Shown: positions 14,159 through 21,872, counted from the stretch's first letter. The stretch is 41,149 nt of DNA from Candidatus Saccharimonadota bacterium (GCA_030645815.1 JAUSMW010000034.1:1-41149), one strand, 5' to 3'. A program made the numbers and translations. The notes: a model not told the origin generated them from the letters alone.

Positions 14159-14956
14159 ATGAAACTTTATTCCTGGAACGTAAATGGTATTCGCGCAGTT
14201 TTAAATAAAGGCGCTTTTCAGTCCTTTTTGGCTGAACATGACCCTGATGTACTATGTTTGCAAGAAACCAAAGCTCACCGTGAACAGGTAGAAATTGATT
14301 TACCTGGCTATCATGAACACTGGAATAGCGCTGCCAAAAAAGGTTATTCGTCTACAGCAATATTTAGCAAGACAAAACCTTTGCAAGTTCTCGACAATTT
14401 CCCTGATAAAATTGCGAATAAATACCACCTAAAAGACAGCTTCGGTGACCCAAATGACGAAGGTCGTGTTACAGCTGCCGAGTTCGAAAAGTTTTGGGTA
14501 GTCACGGTATATACACCAAATTCAAAGGGTAAACTAGAGCGCCTTAAACTTCGCTACGAAGCTTGGGACCCAGCCTTTTTGGAATATATGCAGTTTTTGG
14601 AAAAAACCAAACCCGTACTATTTTGTGGTGATTTGAATGTTGCACACCATGAGATTGATTTGGCACGACCAAAAGAAAATGTGGGTAAACACGGCTTTAC
14701 TGACGAAGAACGTGAGCGATTCCAAGAGTTCGTTGATGCGGGTTTTGTTGATACCTTCCGTATATTTTACCCTGATAAAACCGAGGCATTTACATGGTGG
14801 ACGCACTGGGCAAACGCTCGTGCACGCAACGTTGGTTGGCGGATTGACTATTGGATGGCTAGCTCGACAATAGTGAGTAATATCAAAGCCGCCGAAATCC
14901 ACCCAAAAGTTATGGGTTCTGACCACTGTCCTGTTAGTATAGAAGTAGATGTATAG
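14159..14956 (+). CDS. xthA: Exodeoxyribonuclease III / AP endonuclease
   Basis: This 265-residue endonuclease/exonuclease/phosphatase-fold enzyme cleaves DNA 5' to abasic sites in base excision repair. Diagnostic motifs run in order: MKLYSWNVNGIRAV with N7, LCLQETKA with E36 (metal ligand), VYTPNSKG, CGDLNVAHHEIDLA (catalytic Asp and Asn), RIDYWMAS, and SDHCPVS with the catalytic His at the C-terminus. The length is standard. The ATG at 14159 is 7 nt after an extended -10, so a leaderless start is likely; an upstream in-frame start would lie before the promoter. A guanylate-kinase-like gene follows 9 nt later. Confidence 0.96.
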   Translation: MKLYSWNVNGIRAVLNKGAFQSFLAEHDPDVLCLQETKAHREQVEIDLPGYHEHWNSAAKKGYSSTAIFSKTKPLQVLDNFPDKIANKYHLKDSFGDPNDEGRVTAAEFEKFWVVTVYTPNSKGKLERLKLRYEAWDPAFLEYMQFLEKTKPVLFCGDLNVAHHEIDLARPKENVGKHGFTDEERERFQEFVDAGFVDTFRIFYPDKTEAFTWWTHWANARARNVGWRIDYWMASSTIVSNIKAAEIHPKVMGSDHCPVSIEVDV

Positions 14957-14965
14957 CGAGGTTTT

Positions 14966-15700
14966 ATGAGTGCACGCACCAAAACAAAGAGTGAAATATT
15001 CGATTGGGCGAGTGAAAAGCATAAAACATATAAACCAAATAAAGAAATAAAAGCTCAACTTGTCGATAAAATAATGGTGCCTCTAGTTGGACCAACTGCT
15101 GTTGGTAAATCCTTCCTCGCCAAAAGAGTCACTGAACTCGATGCTACATTTTCAGAAATGGCGACTATCACAACGCGCGCATCACGGCCAAATGACCCAG
15201 ACCACGTCATTGCAGATGTAGATATGGATGATTTTGCAGGATTAATAGAGGCAGGGGAGTTAGTTCAATTCGAACCCCACGAATCTGGTAATCTATACGG
15301 CACTACACCTGATTGCTATATAGGTAACAAAATAATTGCACCAATCCTCTCAACTGGCGTAGAAACTTATCAACAGCTTGGTTTTAAACAGGTGACGCCT
15401 ATGGGTATTGTAGCGCCAAGCGATACCTGGGGTGAACGTCTGAGAGAGCGGGCAGAAGGTGATGACTATATAGACCGACTGCAAGAGGCTAGAAAAGTTT
15501 TGAAGTGGATGCAAATTTACATGCACAGCATACCAATTCTCAATAACGAAACTAACCATGGCGCTGAAGCAGCCAGTGAGATTATATTGCTCACAGAAAA
15601 TCCGACGGCCGATAATCTAGGTGCTCTGAGGAAAAGAGGGTTTATTGTAAACATGCAGAATCATGTACGAAGGGAGTTAATGACACGACATGGACAATAA
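14966..15700 (+). CDS. Divergent guanylate-kinase-like P-loop protein
   Basis: This 244-residue protein has a Walker A GPTAVGKS at about residues 41-48 and TITTRASRPND (about 68-78) where guanylate kinase has the TTRxPRxGE phosphate/GMP-binding segment. The ELVQFEPHESGNLYGT stretch matches the GMK region around the conserved Tyr-Gly. The typical second half of GMK is replaced by an unfamiliar segment. A deoxynucleotide or nucleotide kinase is plausible; a true Gmk is less likely, given the changed core. A GCGAGG-like site precedes the ATG. Its last 11 bp overlap the start of a MutT-like Nudix gene, and xthA lies just upstream, so the operon mixes DNA repair and nucleotide-pool functions. Confidence 0.7.
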   Translation: MSARTKTKSEIFDWASEKHKTYKPNKEIKAQLVDKIMVPLVGPTAVGKSFLAKRVTELDATFSEMATITTRASRPNDPDHVIADVDMDDFAGLIEAGELVQFEPHESGNLYGTTPDCYIGNKIIAPILSTGVETYQQLGFKQVTPMGIVAPSDTWGERLRERAEGDDYIDRLQEARKVLKWMQIYMHSIPILNNETNHGAEAASEIILLTENPTADNLGALRKRGFIVNMQNHVRRELMTRHGQ

Positions 15701-16190
15701 AGTCTGCACACTACTATTCCTACGTCGCGATGACGAAATATTACTAGCCATGAAAAAGCGTGGTTTTGGTGCCGGGCATTGGAACGGTGTAGGTGGCAAA
15801 ATAGACCCAGGTGAGACAGTCGAACAGGCATTAGTACGTGAAACACAAGAAGAAATAGGCGTGACACCAACTAACTGGCAAAAAATTGCCGAGCACGACT
15901 TTTACATGGATACGGACACTAATGAGCCTTGGCATATGTACGTACACGCCTATATTGCTGATACATGGAAAAATGACCCTGCTGAAAGTGAAGAAATGGC
16001 ACCAAAATGGTTCAAAATCTCAGACATTCCATTTAATAACATGTGGCAAGATGACCCATTTTGGCTACCACAAGCTTTGGCAGGTAAAAAGGTATTTGGT
16101 ACCTACACATATGGTAGCGACAACAACATGCTGACGCACGATGTAAAAGTTGTCGAAAATCTACCAGGTTCAATTCCTGATAAACTATAG
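15690..16190 (+). CDS. Nudix hydrolase, MTH1/MutT-like (oxidised purine NTP pyrophosphatase)
   Basis: This 166-residue Nudix protein has a complete box in GKIDPGETVEQALVRETQEE followed by IGV (G-x5-E-x7-REx2EExG). The segment GFGAGHWNGVGGKI before the box closely resembles eukaryotic MTH1 and its bacterial relatives, which hydrolyse 8-oxo-dGTP and 2-oxo-dATP. A sanitation role fits its position downstream of exonuclease III and a nucleotide-kinase-like gene. The start overlaps the upstream gene by 11 bp and the next gene begins 2 nt after its stop, so it is the third member of a compact operon. Confidence 0.88.
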   Translation: MDNKVCTLLFLRRDDEILLAMKKRGFGAGHWNGVGGKIDPGETVEQALVRETQEEIGVTPTNWQKIAEHDFYMDTDTNEPWHMYVHAYIADTWKNDPAESEEMAPKWFKISDIPFNNMWQDDPFWLPQALAGKKVFGTYTYGSDNNMLTHDVKVVENLPGSIPDKL

Positions 16191-16192
16191 TT

Positions 16193-16981
16193 ATGGACAC
16201 TTCCTACTGGCTCAAACAAACACCCCTAAAACCACTTTTCCCTGATATAGATTGGAGCAAACCCGAGCAAAAGGCTCGAGCTGGCAAATTATTGATTATC
16301 GGCGGTCATTCCCAGGGCTTTGTCGCTATTGCAGAAACATACAACGTTGCATTAAAAGCCGGAGTAGGTGAGGTACGAGTACTGCTGCCTGACAGTCTAA
16401 AGAAAAACCTGCCTCCAAATTTCATCGAGGCAACATTACTACCTAGCAACCCATCGGGCGGCTTTAGTAAAGAAGCCTGGCCGGAATTTAAAGCTGGTGC
16501 GCAGTGGGCCGACGGCATACTACTACCCGGCGATGCCGGACGCAACAGTGAAACAGCGATTTTGTACGAAAAACTAATAGACGAAACCAACACGCCCCTG
16601 ACCATCACTCGCGACGCTGCAGACTTGCTCAAAAATAATTATGCAAAACTAGTCGAACGACCAAATACTACGTTAGTATTGTCATTCGCCCAGGCTCAAA
16701 AACTACTGAGCGGCGTGTATTACCCAAAGATACTGACATTCTCTATGCCGCTAGCTGCATTTGTTGATGTACTGCACAAATTCACCCTGACATATCCGAC
16801 AACGCTAGTGATTTTGCACAATGAAAATCTAGTTGTTGCACATGGTGGCAAGGTATCAACAACACCGTGGACCAATGCTTTGGCTATCTGGCGGGGGAAC
16901 ACTGCAGCAAACGCCGCCAGCTACTGGCTATGGAACAAAAATCAGGTATTTGAATCAATAACATCAAGTCTGTTGCAGTAA
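16193..16981 (+). CDS. NAD(P)H-hydrate dehydratase-like protein (ribokinase fold), degenerate
   Basis: This 262-residue protein resembles the C-terminal YjeF/CARKD domain, which repairs hydrated NAD(P)H using ADP or ATP. The opening GKLLIIGGHSQGFVAIAETYNVALKAGVGEVRVLLPD matches that family: glycine loop, helix, then AGxGxVxxL. The usual C-terminal nucleotide-binding GSGDxLxG loop is not seen; the matching region reads TNALAIWRGNTAANAASYWLW. The protein may therefore be inactive or bind a different ligand. It is the last gene of the xthA operon and its 3' end overlaps the convergent Nudix gene by 18 bp. Confidence 0.65.
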   Translation: MDTSYWLKQTPLKPLFPDIDWSKPEQKARAGKLLIIGGHSQGFVAIAETYNVALKAGVGEVRVLLPDSLKKNLPPNFIEATLLPSNPSGGFSKEAWPEFKAGAQWADGILLPGDAGRNSETAILYEKLIDETNTPLTITRDAADLLKNNYAKLVERPNTTLVLSFAQAQKLLSGVYYPKILTFSMPLAAFVDVLHKFTLTYPTTLVILHNENLVVAHGGKVSTTPWTNALAIWRGNTAANAASYWLWNKNQVFESITSSLLQ

Positions 16982-17354
16982 TATATTGGGCAGCCACTTA
17001 TCGTTGCCTTTGTGCATTTGCTCGTAAGGTACACCTTCGAACGTAAACCACTTGAATTGTTTGATTGTTGGATCAATCATCACCATCTCGCCCGACCATT
17101 CATGTGTAATAAAAACATGCAGCTCAAAATTACCTTCGGTGACAACATCCACTTTTACAATATCCCTCTCTAGGACTTGTAGTTTGGTTTCCTCATCAAT
17201 CTCACGCAAAAGTCCTTGTATTGGAGTTTCATTTTCATCTACTTTACCACCAATACCATTCCAAACCCGATGCCCATCGGGATATTCAGCTTCAACTAAA
17301 AGGACACTCTTATCTTTTATAAAAAAGCAGACAGTTGCAATATATTTATTCATA
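16964..17354 (-). CDS. Nudix hydrolase encoded directly downstream of tRNA-Leu
   Basis: This 129-residue Nudix protein has its box in GKVDENETPIQGLLREIDEE followed by TKL. The catalytic glutamates are intact, but the final conserved glycine is replaced by lysine. The VWNGIGGKV segment resembles MutT/MTH1-type enzymes. The ATG at 17354 is preferred over longer in-frame starts, because those lie inside the tRNA-Leu gene. Only 7 nt separate the encoded CCA end of the tRNA from this ATG, so the natural mRNA is probably the trailer released by tRNA 3' processing. No separate promoter or Shine-Dalgarno is seen. It converges on the dehydratase-like gene with an 18-bp overlap. Confidence 0.85.
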
Positions 17355-17361
17355 ATTTCTT

Positions 17362-17449
17362 GGTACCGCGGGCCGGACTTGAACCGGCACGAGCTAATGC
17401 TCACCAGATTTTGAGTCTAGCGTGTCTACCAAATTCCACCACCGCGGCT
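17362..17449 (-). tRNA. tRNA-Leu (anticodon CAA)
   Basis: An 88-nt class II tRNA reads TTG codons. The acceptor stem GCCGCGG pairs with CCGCGGT (one G-U). The anticodon arm is CTAGA-CTCAAAA-TCTGG with anticodon CAA. A long variable arm (GTGAGCATTAGCTCG) is typical of leucine, the T arm is CCGGTTCAAGTCCGG, and CCA is encoded (17364 to 17362). A minus-strand TAAAAT lies 11 nt upstream. The downstream Nudix gene starts 7 nt after the CCA. Confidence 0.95.
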
Positions 17450-17460
17450 CAATCACCCTA

Positions 17461-17486
17461 TTTTACCTCAATAACGTGCTAAAATA
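17461..17486. promoter_or_regulatory. Divergent -10 elements for tRNA-Leu and sortase
   Basis: Minus TAAAAT (17466 to 17461) is 11 nt from the tRNA 5' end. Plus extended -10 TGCTAAAAT has its hexamer at 17481-17486 and would give a sortase leader of about 32 nt. Confidence 0.55.
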
Positions 17487-17524
17487 AAGACACTCCGGTG
17501 GGAGCCTGTTAACGCCAACCAACT

Positions 17525-18676
17525 ATGAAAAATGACGACACAACCAATCAGCCAGATAACAAAGACCGCGCAGCTGCGGCTAATATAATACGTGATGATT
17601 TAGACCGTATTTACTCTGGTAACGACGCACCACATGCAAAGGCCGAGCAAGAAATCCGCGCCAAGCAAGCCGAGGCACCTAACGAAAACGTCACGACTGA
17701 GCCTGGTGTTCACAACGACTACACCGAACAATGGAAAAACTATCACAACTCATGGAGCTCATACTACCAGCAATATTACGAACGCTACTATCTGAACCAT
17801 TTACACCGAGTCAAGCAAAGGCCAACACAAACAATACCCAGTGAAACTGGAGCAATAGGGAGCTCTGAACCAAAAATAGATAGCCAGGAAGACCAAGCAG
17901 TTAATGAACTACGTGACCAATTGCTTGGTACAGTCAAAGATAGGGCAGTGCAAGTTAAAAAGTCACGACATTACGCACCGATTATGACAGCGGTGGTTTT
18001 TGCACTCGTCTTTTTGTTCCTGCAATACAACCAATTTATCTTTGCAACCGTTCATGCCTATGTCAGCCCGGGTAGTATCGACCCACAAAACATCATCTTA
18101 GACCCATCTGGTAGTACCAAAGTCGGACCGGAACCGAAACTCATCATACCGAAAATCAACGTCGAAGCCCCCATGATATACGGAATCAATCCGTTAGATA
18201 ACAACTCTGTAGAAGACCATCTACGTGATGGAGTAGTGCACTATCCAATTGCTAGCGCCGCCAGCGTACCAGGACAAAATGGGGCGACCACAATATTAGG
18301 GCACTCTAGTATGGATGTATTTGATGATGGCAAATACAAGTTCGTGTTTGTCCAGCTCAGCAAACTAGATGTTGGTGATAATTTCTATATCAATTACCAA
18401 GGCACACGCTATACGTATTCTGTCACCAAAAAAGAAATAATCGACCCGAAAGATATCGCCAAAGTTACACCACCGGACAGCACAAAGCCTAGTGTTATTT
18501 TGATAACCTGCGACCCTCCTGGGACCGCTCTGCGGCGTCTACTAGTTTTTGCCGACCAAGTCAGCCCAGACCCAACAAAAGCCCAAAAGGCTGACACAAA
18601 CAAGCAACAGGGAAACACAAACCAAATACGCGGCTACTCGCCATCAACCCTCGAACGGCTATTCGGTATTAGATAA
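17525..18676 (+). CDS. Sortase family transpeptidase with long cytoplasmic N-terminus
   Basis: This 383-residue sortase cleaves sorting signals of surface proteins and joins them to the cell surface. The catalytic residues are H260 (ILGHSSM), C329 (ILITCDPPG) and R337 or R338. A single transmembrane helix lies at about residues 151-168, so the catalytic domain faces outward. The first ~150 residues are unusual: a charged, Gln/Asn-rich region containing a tyrosine-dense stretch near 79-89 (SYYQQYYERYY). Sortases normally have a short N-terminus. No substrate with an LPxTG-like signal is evident in the window. The gene ends exactly where the convergent surface-protein gene ends, with adjacent stop codons. 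Confidence 0.92.
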   Translation: MKNDDTTNQPDNKDRAAAANIIRDDLDRIYSGNDAPHAKAEQEIRAKQAEAPNENVTTEPGVHNDYTEQWKNYHNSWSSYYQQYYERYYLNHLHRVKQRPTQTIPSETGAIGSSEPKIDSQEDQAVNELRDQLLGTVKDRAVQVKKSRHYAPIMTAVVFALVFLFLQYNQFIFATVHAYVSPGSIDPQNIILDPSGSTKVGPEPKLIIPKINVEAPMIYGINPLDNNSVEDHLRDGVVHYPIASAASVPGQNGATTILGHSSMDVFDDGKYKFVFVQLSKLDVGDNFYINYQGTRYTYSVTKKEIIDPKDIAKVTPPDSTKPSVILITCDPPGTALRRLLVFADQVSPDPTKAQKADTNKQQGNTNQIRGYSPSTLERLFGIR

Positions 18677-20113
18677 TCAGTCAACAACCATAACGGAGGA
18701 CTGTAGTACTGGCTTGCCAGTAGCCGAGTTGGTTCCAATACTAAACATTCGCTTGCCATTGTCACTCAAGCTGGCATCGTAGCCTTCTGTAACAGTACTG
18801 ATAGTTTCGATGTTCGTGTTGTCGTATTCAAAGATAGTTAATGTGCCGCCAACATCACTGACAAAATGAAAATCATCGAGCCATTTGAGATGATGGTCTG
18901 TTTTGTATGGTGGGTTATTCGGCAAAGTGAACTGAAAGTTCTGACGACGTTCTAGGTCGTAAACTGACATATTTGACCCATTTTGAGCGACTACAAAGCG
19001 TCCGCTGTTCGAGAAATACAGCCACTGCACGCCACTAGGTAACTCGAACTTGGCAAAGGTTTTCTTTGCTCCTATTGGGTTCTTTATAACCTCGATAGTT
19101 GTGCCATATGAAATAGCTTGATAGTCGTCGTTAAAATAATTACTGATAGCCGAATGGACATTTGGCTGTTCTGGTTTAAAGTTTTTTATTTCACGAGCTT
19201 TTGGTAATGCTTCGTCATAAAAACCAACTACCTGCCCAGTGGGCTTATTGGCAACATAACCAATCCGGTCGTCCTTATATAGCTCAAACTCCCGCACATT
19301 TTCTGCAACATTCTTTGGCACATCATTGGCGTTACTTATATCAATTTTTTTGATAAACCCATCTGACAGTACATACATGACGTTGCCGCTATCGCCAACA
19401 AAGTGCGCGTCACTGATGTTAATATTTTTTAGCACTGATATATTGCGAGCATTATTGACGTCACTGCGATCCAGACGTAGCCATTCGGTCTTGGCGCCAC
19501 TAATATGCGACACCAGTAAATAACGTGAGCCAAAGTTCCACTCGACAACCTTGAACACATCACCAGGGCTATTTGATTTAGCAACAATCTCGGGTATAGC
19601 CAGTTCAATTGTTTTCAGTTTGTTTTCGTCACTAGTATCAATGATCTTTAGCTTTGGCTCGTTAGGCTTCTCGATAACAGCTACCCAATTTTTGTTCGGA
19701 GATATCTTCATACTACTGAGCTGGTCAAAAGTTTGGACCTCGGTAGTGGCAATATGTTTTGGAACCAGTAGAGCATTGAGCCACAGCAGTTCGCCACTGC
19801 CTAGGTCAAAGTTCTTACTCCAACCCCTATATTGCTTTAGGTCCATTGTCACGTTGTGATAACCGGCGCTAGCGTTCTTTTTATTGTTTGTCGTAAAACT
19901 TTGCTTTGCACCATCAACACTGACGCTAGCACCAGTAGGAAAGCTCCTGAATTGAACCAAGCCGCCCTGTTCAGGGCTGCCTTTTTTGTTGACAGTGTAG
20001 CCCAAAACCAAAAATAACGAGACAACAACTAGGATGATAACAGAGGCCGTCATAGCGGTATAGGTCAGAGTACGCTTTGCCAATTCGCGCTGGCGCTGTT
20101 TCTTATTGTGCAT
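18677..20113 (-). CDS. Membrane-anchored PEGA-domain/beta-propeller-like surface protein
   Basis: This 478-residue protein has a basic cytoplasmic start, one transmembrane helix at about 17-40 (TYTAMTASVIILVVVSLFLVL) and an extracellular region. Residues ~53-105 (LVQFRSFPTGASVSVDG...YHNVTMDLKQYRGW) match the PEGA domain found in bacterial surface proteins. The rest consists of repeated beta strands with blade-like motifs such as SPNKNWVAVIE, FGSRYLLVSH, SGNVMYVLSDG, SGRFVVAQNG and DNGKRMFSIG, suggesting a WD40/TolB-like propeller. Ligand binding at the cell surface is likely; the ligand is unknown. A minus-strand TATAAT (20127 to 20122) is 8 nt before the ATG, implying a leaderless mRNA. Confidence 0.8.
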   Translation of the reverse strand: MHNKKQRQRELAKRTLTYTAMTASVIILVVVSLFLVLGYTVNKKGSPEQGGLVQFRSFPTGASVSVDGAKQSFTTNNKKNASAGYHNVTMDLKQYRGWSKNFDLGSGELLWLNALLVPKHIATTEVQTFDQLSSMKISPNKNWVAVIEKPNEPKLKIIDTSDENKLKTIELAIPEIVAKSNSPGDVFKVVEWNFGSRYLLVSHISGAKTEWLRLDRSDVNNARNISVLKNINISDAHFVGDSGNVMYVLSDGFIKKIDISNANDVPKNVAENVREFELYKDDRIGYVANKPTGQVVGFYDEALPKAREIKNFKPEQPNVHSAISNYFNDDYQAISYGTTIEVIKNPIGAKKTFAKFELPSGVQWLYFSNSGRFVVAQNGSNMSVYDLERRQNFQFTLPNNPPYKTDHHLKWLDDFHFVSDVGGTLTIFEYDNTNIETISTVTEGYDASLSDNGKRMFSIGTNSATGKPVLQSSVMVVD

Positions 20114-20121
20114 ATGTTTTC

Positions 20122-20127
20122 ATTATA
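20122..20127 (-). promoter_or_regulatory. -10 element of the PEGA/propeller gene
   Basis: The minus-strand TATAAT is 8 nt before the start codon at 20113. It lies within the same CATTATAC context as the 4896 and 6926 elements. Confidence 0.55.
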
Positions 20128-20173
20128 CCTCGAAACAGATGATTTTAACTGTATATTTTGTTGCAAAAAACTA

Positions 20174-20203
20174 TTGCAAATTTTGCATCAAACGTAGTAT
20201 TAT
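20174..20203 (+). promoter_or_regulatory. Putative promoter with repeated TTGCA motifs
   Basis: TTGCAA (20174-20179), 18 nt, TATTAT (20198-20203). Further TTGCAA/T copies lie at 20161-20166 and 20183-20188. The leader carries a purine-rich Shine-Dalgarno before ATG 20254. Confidence 0.4.
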
Positions 20204-20253
20204 AAACGTAAGCACAGCAGTTCAGGGGAAGAACTGAGTGAGGAAAAGGAAAA

Positions 20254-21240
20254 ATGAGCACAAAAAAACAAACAGTCATTATCAACGGCAAGACGTATGA
20301 TATGGCAACTGGCAAGCCAACAGCAGGGCCGCATCAGGCTACTGCTAAAGTTCGTGTTATTAATGACATCGCACCTCAACCACAGCGTAGCGCTACGGTG
20401 GCGCAAAAAACTAGAAATGTCGCACCTCACGCTCGTACCACTCCTCAAAAATCGACAACTTTACGCCGTGATATATTGAAAAAACCAGCTAGCAAAACGC
20501 GTCCGAACGCCAGCAAAGTACACCGTAGTGTGCAAAAGTCCGACCGTATCACAAAATTCGCACCAACAAAACACCATACTGCACCAAAAAAATCTGGCGT
20601 TGATTATGACTTGGCCGCACAAACCAAAGCACTAGAACAGGCACATATCGAGCATTTACAGGCAAAAAGCCGAGAAAGTGCCCACATCAGCTCTCGTGTT
20701 ATAAAAGAGCACCTACTAGGCCAGGCTGTAGAAAAAGTTCCAGCAGAATCTATAAACTCACACCAAAAATCTCACACAAGCCGACGACCTCGTTTTGCTA
20801 GCGCTGCTATGACCAGCCTAGCTATGGTTATGTTAGGCGGCTACCTGACATACATCAATATTCCCAACCTGTCTATTCGCGTCGCAGCCGCTAGTACTGG
20901 CATAAATGCTAACCTGCCAGCATACCAGCCAGCAGGTTACCGAATACATGGACCAATTAGCTATAATGATGGCGAAATAAACGTCAGCTACAAAGCAAAT
21001 AGTGGCAATACAGGCTACAACTTGGCGCAACGCCCTACAGACTGGGACCCGATAGCCACCCTCGACAACTATGTTGAAGCTGATTCTAAAAACGACTACC
21101 AGATACATAGCGTCCAAGGCCTGACTGTCTACACATACGGCAAAAAAGCCGTCTGGGTAAATGGCGGAATATTGCATGTCATTGATGGCACCGCGACATT
21201 GTCGAACCAACAGGTCGAGCGCATCGTCGCTAGTATGTAG
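20254..21240 (+). CDS. Membrane protein with basic N-terminus and DUF4367-like C-terminal domain
   Basis: This 328-residue protein is not a named family. Residues 1-190 are hydrophilic and strongly basic (many Lys, Arg, His, Gln). One transmembrane helix lies at about 193-212 (SAAMTSLAMVMLGGYLTYI). The outer C-terminal ~115 residues end in VYTYGKKAVWVNGGILHVIDG...LSNQQVERIVASM. The pattern of a strand pair, A/W..G, then a final helix recalls DUF4367-type extracytoplasmic domains found in anti-sigma and sporulation-linked proteins. The basic inner part may bind nucleic acid or phospholipid. It is a single-gene unit led by an AAGGA site. Confidence 0.75.
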   Translation: MSTKKQTVIINGKTYDMATGKPTAGPHQATAKVRVINDIAPQPQRSATVAQKTRNVAPHARTTPQKSTTLRRDILKKPASKTRPNASKVHRSVQKSDRITKFAPTKHHTAPKKSGVDYDLAAQTKALEQAHIEHLQAKSRESAHISSRVIKEHLLGQAVEKVPAESINSHQKSHTSRRPRFASAAMTSLAMVMLGGYLTYINIPNLSIRVAAASTGINANLPAYQPAGYRIHGPISYNDGEINVSYKANSGNTGYNLAQRPTDWDPIATLDNYVEADSKNDYQIHSVQGLTVYTYGKKAVWVNGGILHVIDGTATLSNQQVERIVASM

Positions 21241-21257
21241 CTAACACCTTGTATGTA

Positions 21258-21286
21258 TTGACATATTTAATATTATGTGTTAATAT
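21258..21286 (+). promoter_or_regulatory. Consensus promoter for the 122-residue protein
   Basis: TTGACA (21258-21263), 17 nt, TAATAT (21281-21286). It gives an mRNA leader of about 100 nt that includes the left arm of a 17-bp inverted repeat. Confidence 0.75.
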
Positions 21287-21353
21287 GTAACACAGTCAAA
21301 ACCCTTTCGTAAATCAAAGACTTTTCTTGTTTTTAGGGTCACTGGACGCCTTT

Positions 21354-21370
21354 TGACAAGTAGAAGTTAT
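21354..21370 (+). repeat. Left arm of a 17-bp perfect inverted repeat
   Basis: TGACAAGTAGAAGTTAT is the exact reverse complement of 21810-21826. It lies in the 5' leader, 10 nt before the Shine-Dalgarno of the 122-residue protein. Confidence 0.85.
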
Positions 21371-21392
21371 ACACGCCTTAGGAGGCTATGCT

Positions 21393-21761
21393 GTGGACAG
21401 CAAAACGCAGATAATCGTGCACAACGAGGAAAACGGCGCATACTTCGCTCCGATTAGCGAAGATGGCCAACTCATCGAAGACGCTTGGGACGCCGACGTC
21501 CTGTCAGAAATCGAGGCAATCGACTTCGTCACAGAAGTCGAAGTCGTCGACGGTCATCTCGCAATCGTGTTTGACTCACGAATTGAACAGGGTGACGATT
21601 CAGAGATGGTGCAAAACACCATCAACCCACTCCTGTTCAAAGCGCTTGGCAAGTCTGAGGGCGAGGTGGGCTTCACGCACTGCTCGTGCAATCAGATGCC
21701 ACCGATACTTGTCCTCGAGATCAGCTCCAGCGAAATCTCACTGGCTGCGCGATACAACTGA
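21393..21761 (+). CDS. Acidic 122-residue protein, unknown function
   Basis: A GTG start at 21393 is preceded by AGGAGG with 7-nt spacing; an ATG at 21388 is in another frame. The protein is acidic, with an N-terminal alternating strand pattern (TQIIVHNEENGAYFAPISEDG) and a TEVEVVDGHLAIVFD stretch. A FTHCSCNQMPP segment with a CxC lies near the C-terminus. No family is recognised. Codon use is G/C-rich. The transcript has a consensus promoter, a long leader, a GC-rich 3' hairpin, and 17-bp complementary sequences in leader and 3' region that could circularise the mRNA by base pairing. Confidence 0.75.
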   Translation: MDSKTQIIVHNEENGAYFAPISEDGQLIEDAWDADVLSEIEAIDFVTEVEVVDGHLAIVFDSRIEQGDDSEMVQNTINPLLFKALGKSEGEVGFTHCSCNQMPPILVLEISSSEISLAARYN

Positions 21762-21772
21762 GTCAGGCTCCA

Positions 21773-21800
21773 CCCGCCGCTCCAAATCGGGAGCGGCGGG
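21773..21800 (+). terminator. GC-rich 3' hairpin without T tract
   Basis: CCCGCCGCTCC (21773-21783) pairs with GGAGCGGCGGG (21790-21800). No U run follows, so it may protect the 3' end instead of terminating. Confidence 0.55.
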
Positions 21801-21809
21801 GCAGAACCC

Positions 21810-21826
21810 ATAACTTCTACTTGTCA
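21810..21826 (+). repeat. Right arm of the 17-bp perfect inverted repeat
   Basis: This is the exact reverse complement of 21354-21370. It lies between the 3' hairpin and the T-tailed terminator. Confidence 0.85.
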
Positions 21827-21831
21827 TATAC

Positions 21832-21851
21832 AACGCCTTCGGGCGTTTTTT
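21832..21851 (+). terminator. Intrinsic terminator before gltX
   Basis: AACGCC-TTCG-GGCGTT (21832-21847) is a UUCG-loop hairpin that runs into a T tract. Confidence 0.85.
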
Positions 21852-21863
21852 CATGCTTTTATC

Positions 21864-21872
21864 TGTTAAAAT
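21864..21872 (+). promoter_or_regulatory. Extended -10 of gltX
   Basis: TGTTAAAAT: TG at 21864-21865, hexamer at 21867-21872. It ends 8 nt before ATG 21881. The ATCTGTTAAAATAGA context recurs almost exactly before xthA. Confidence 0.65.

Noticed and set aside
21354-21826. A complete insertion sequence
   Set aside because: The 17-bp inverted repeat is the right shape, but the enclosed 122-residue protein has no transposase motif, and no target-site duplication is visible next to the arms.
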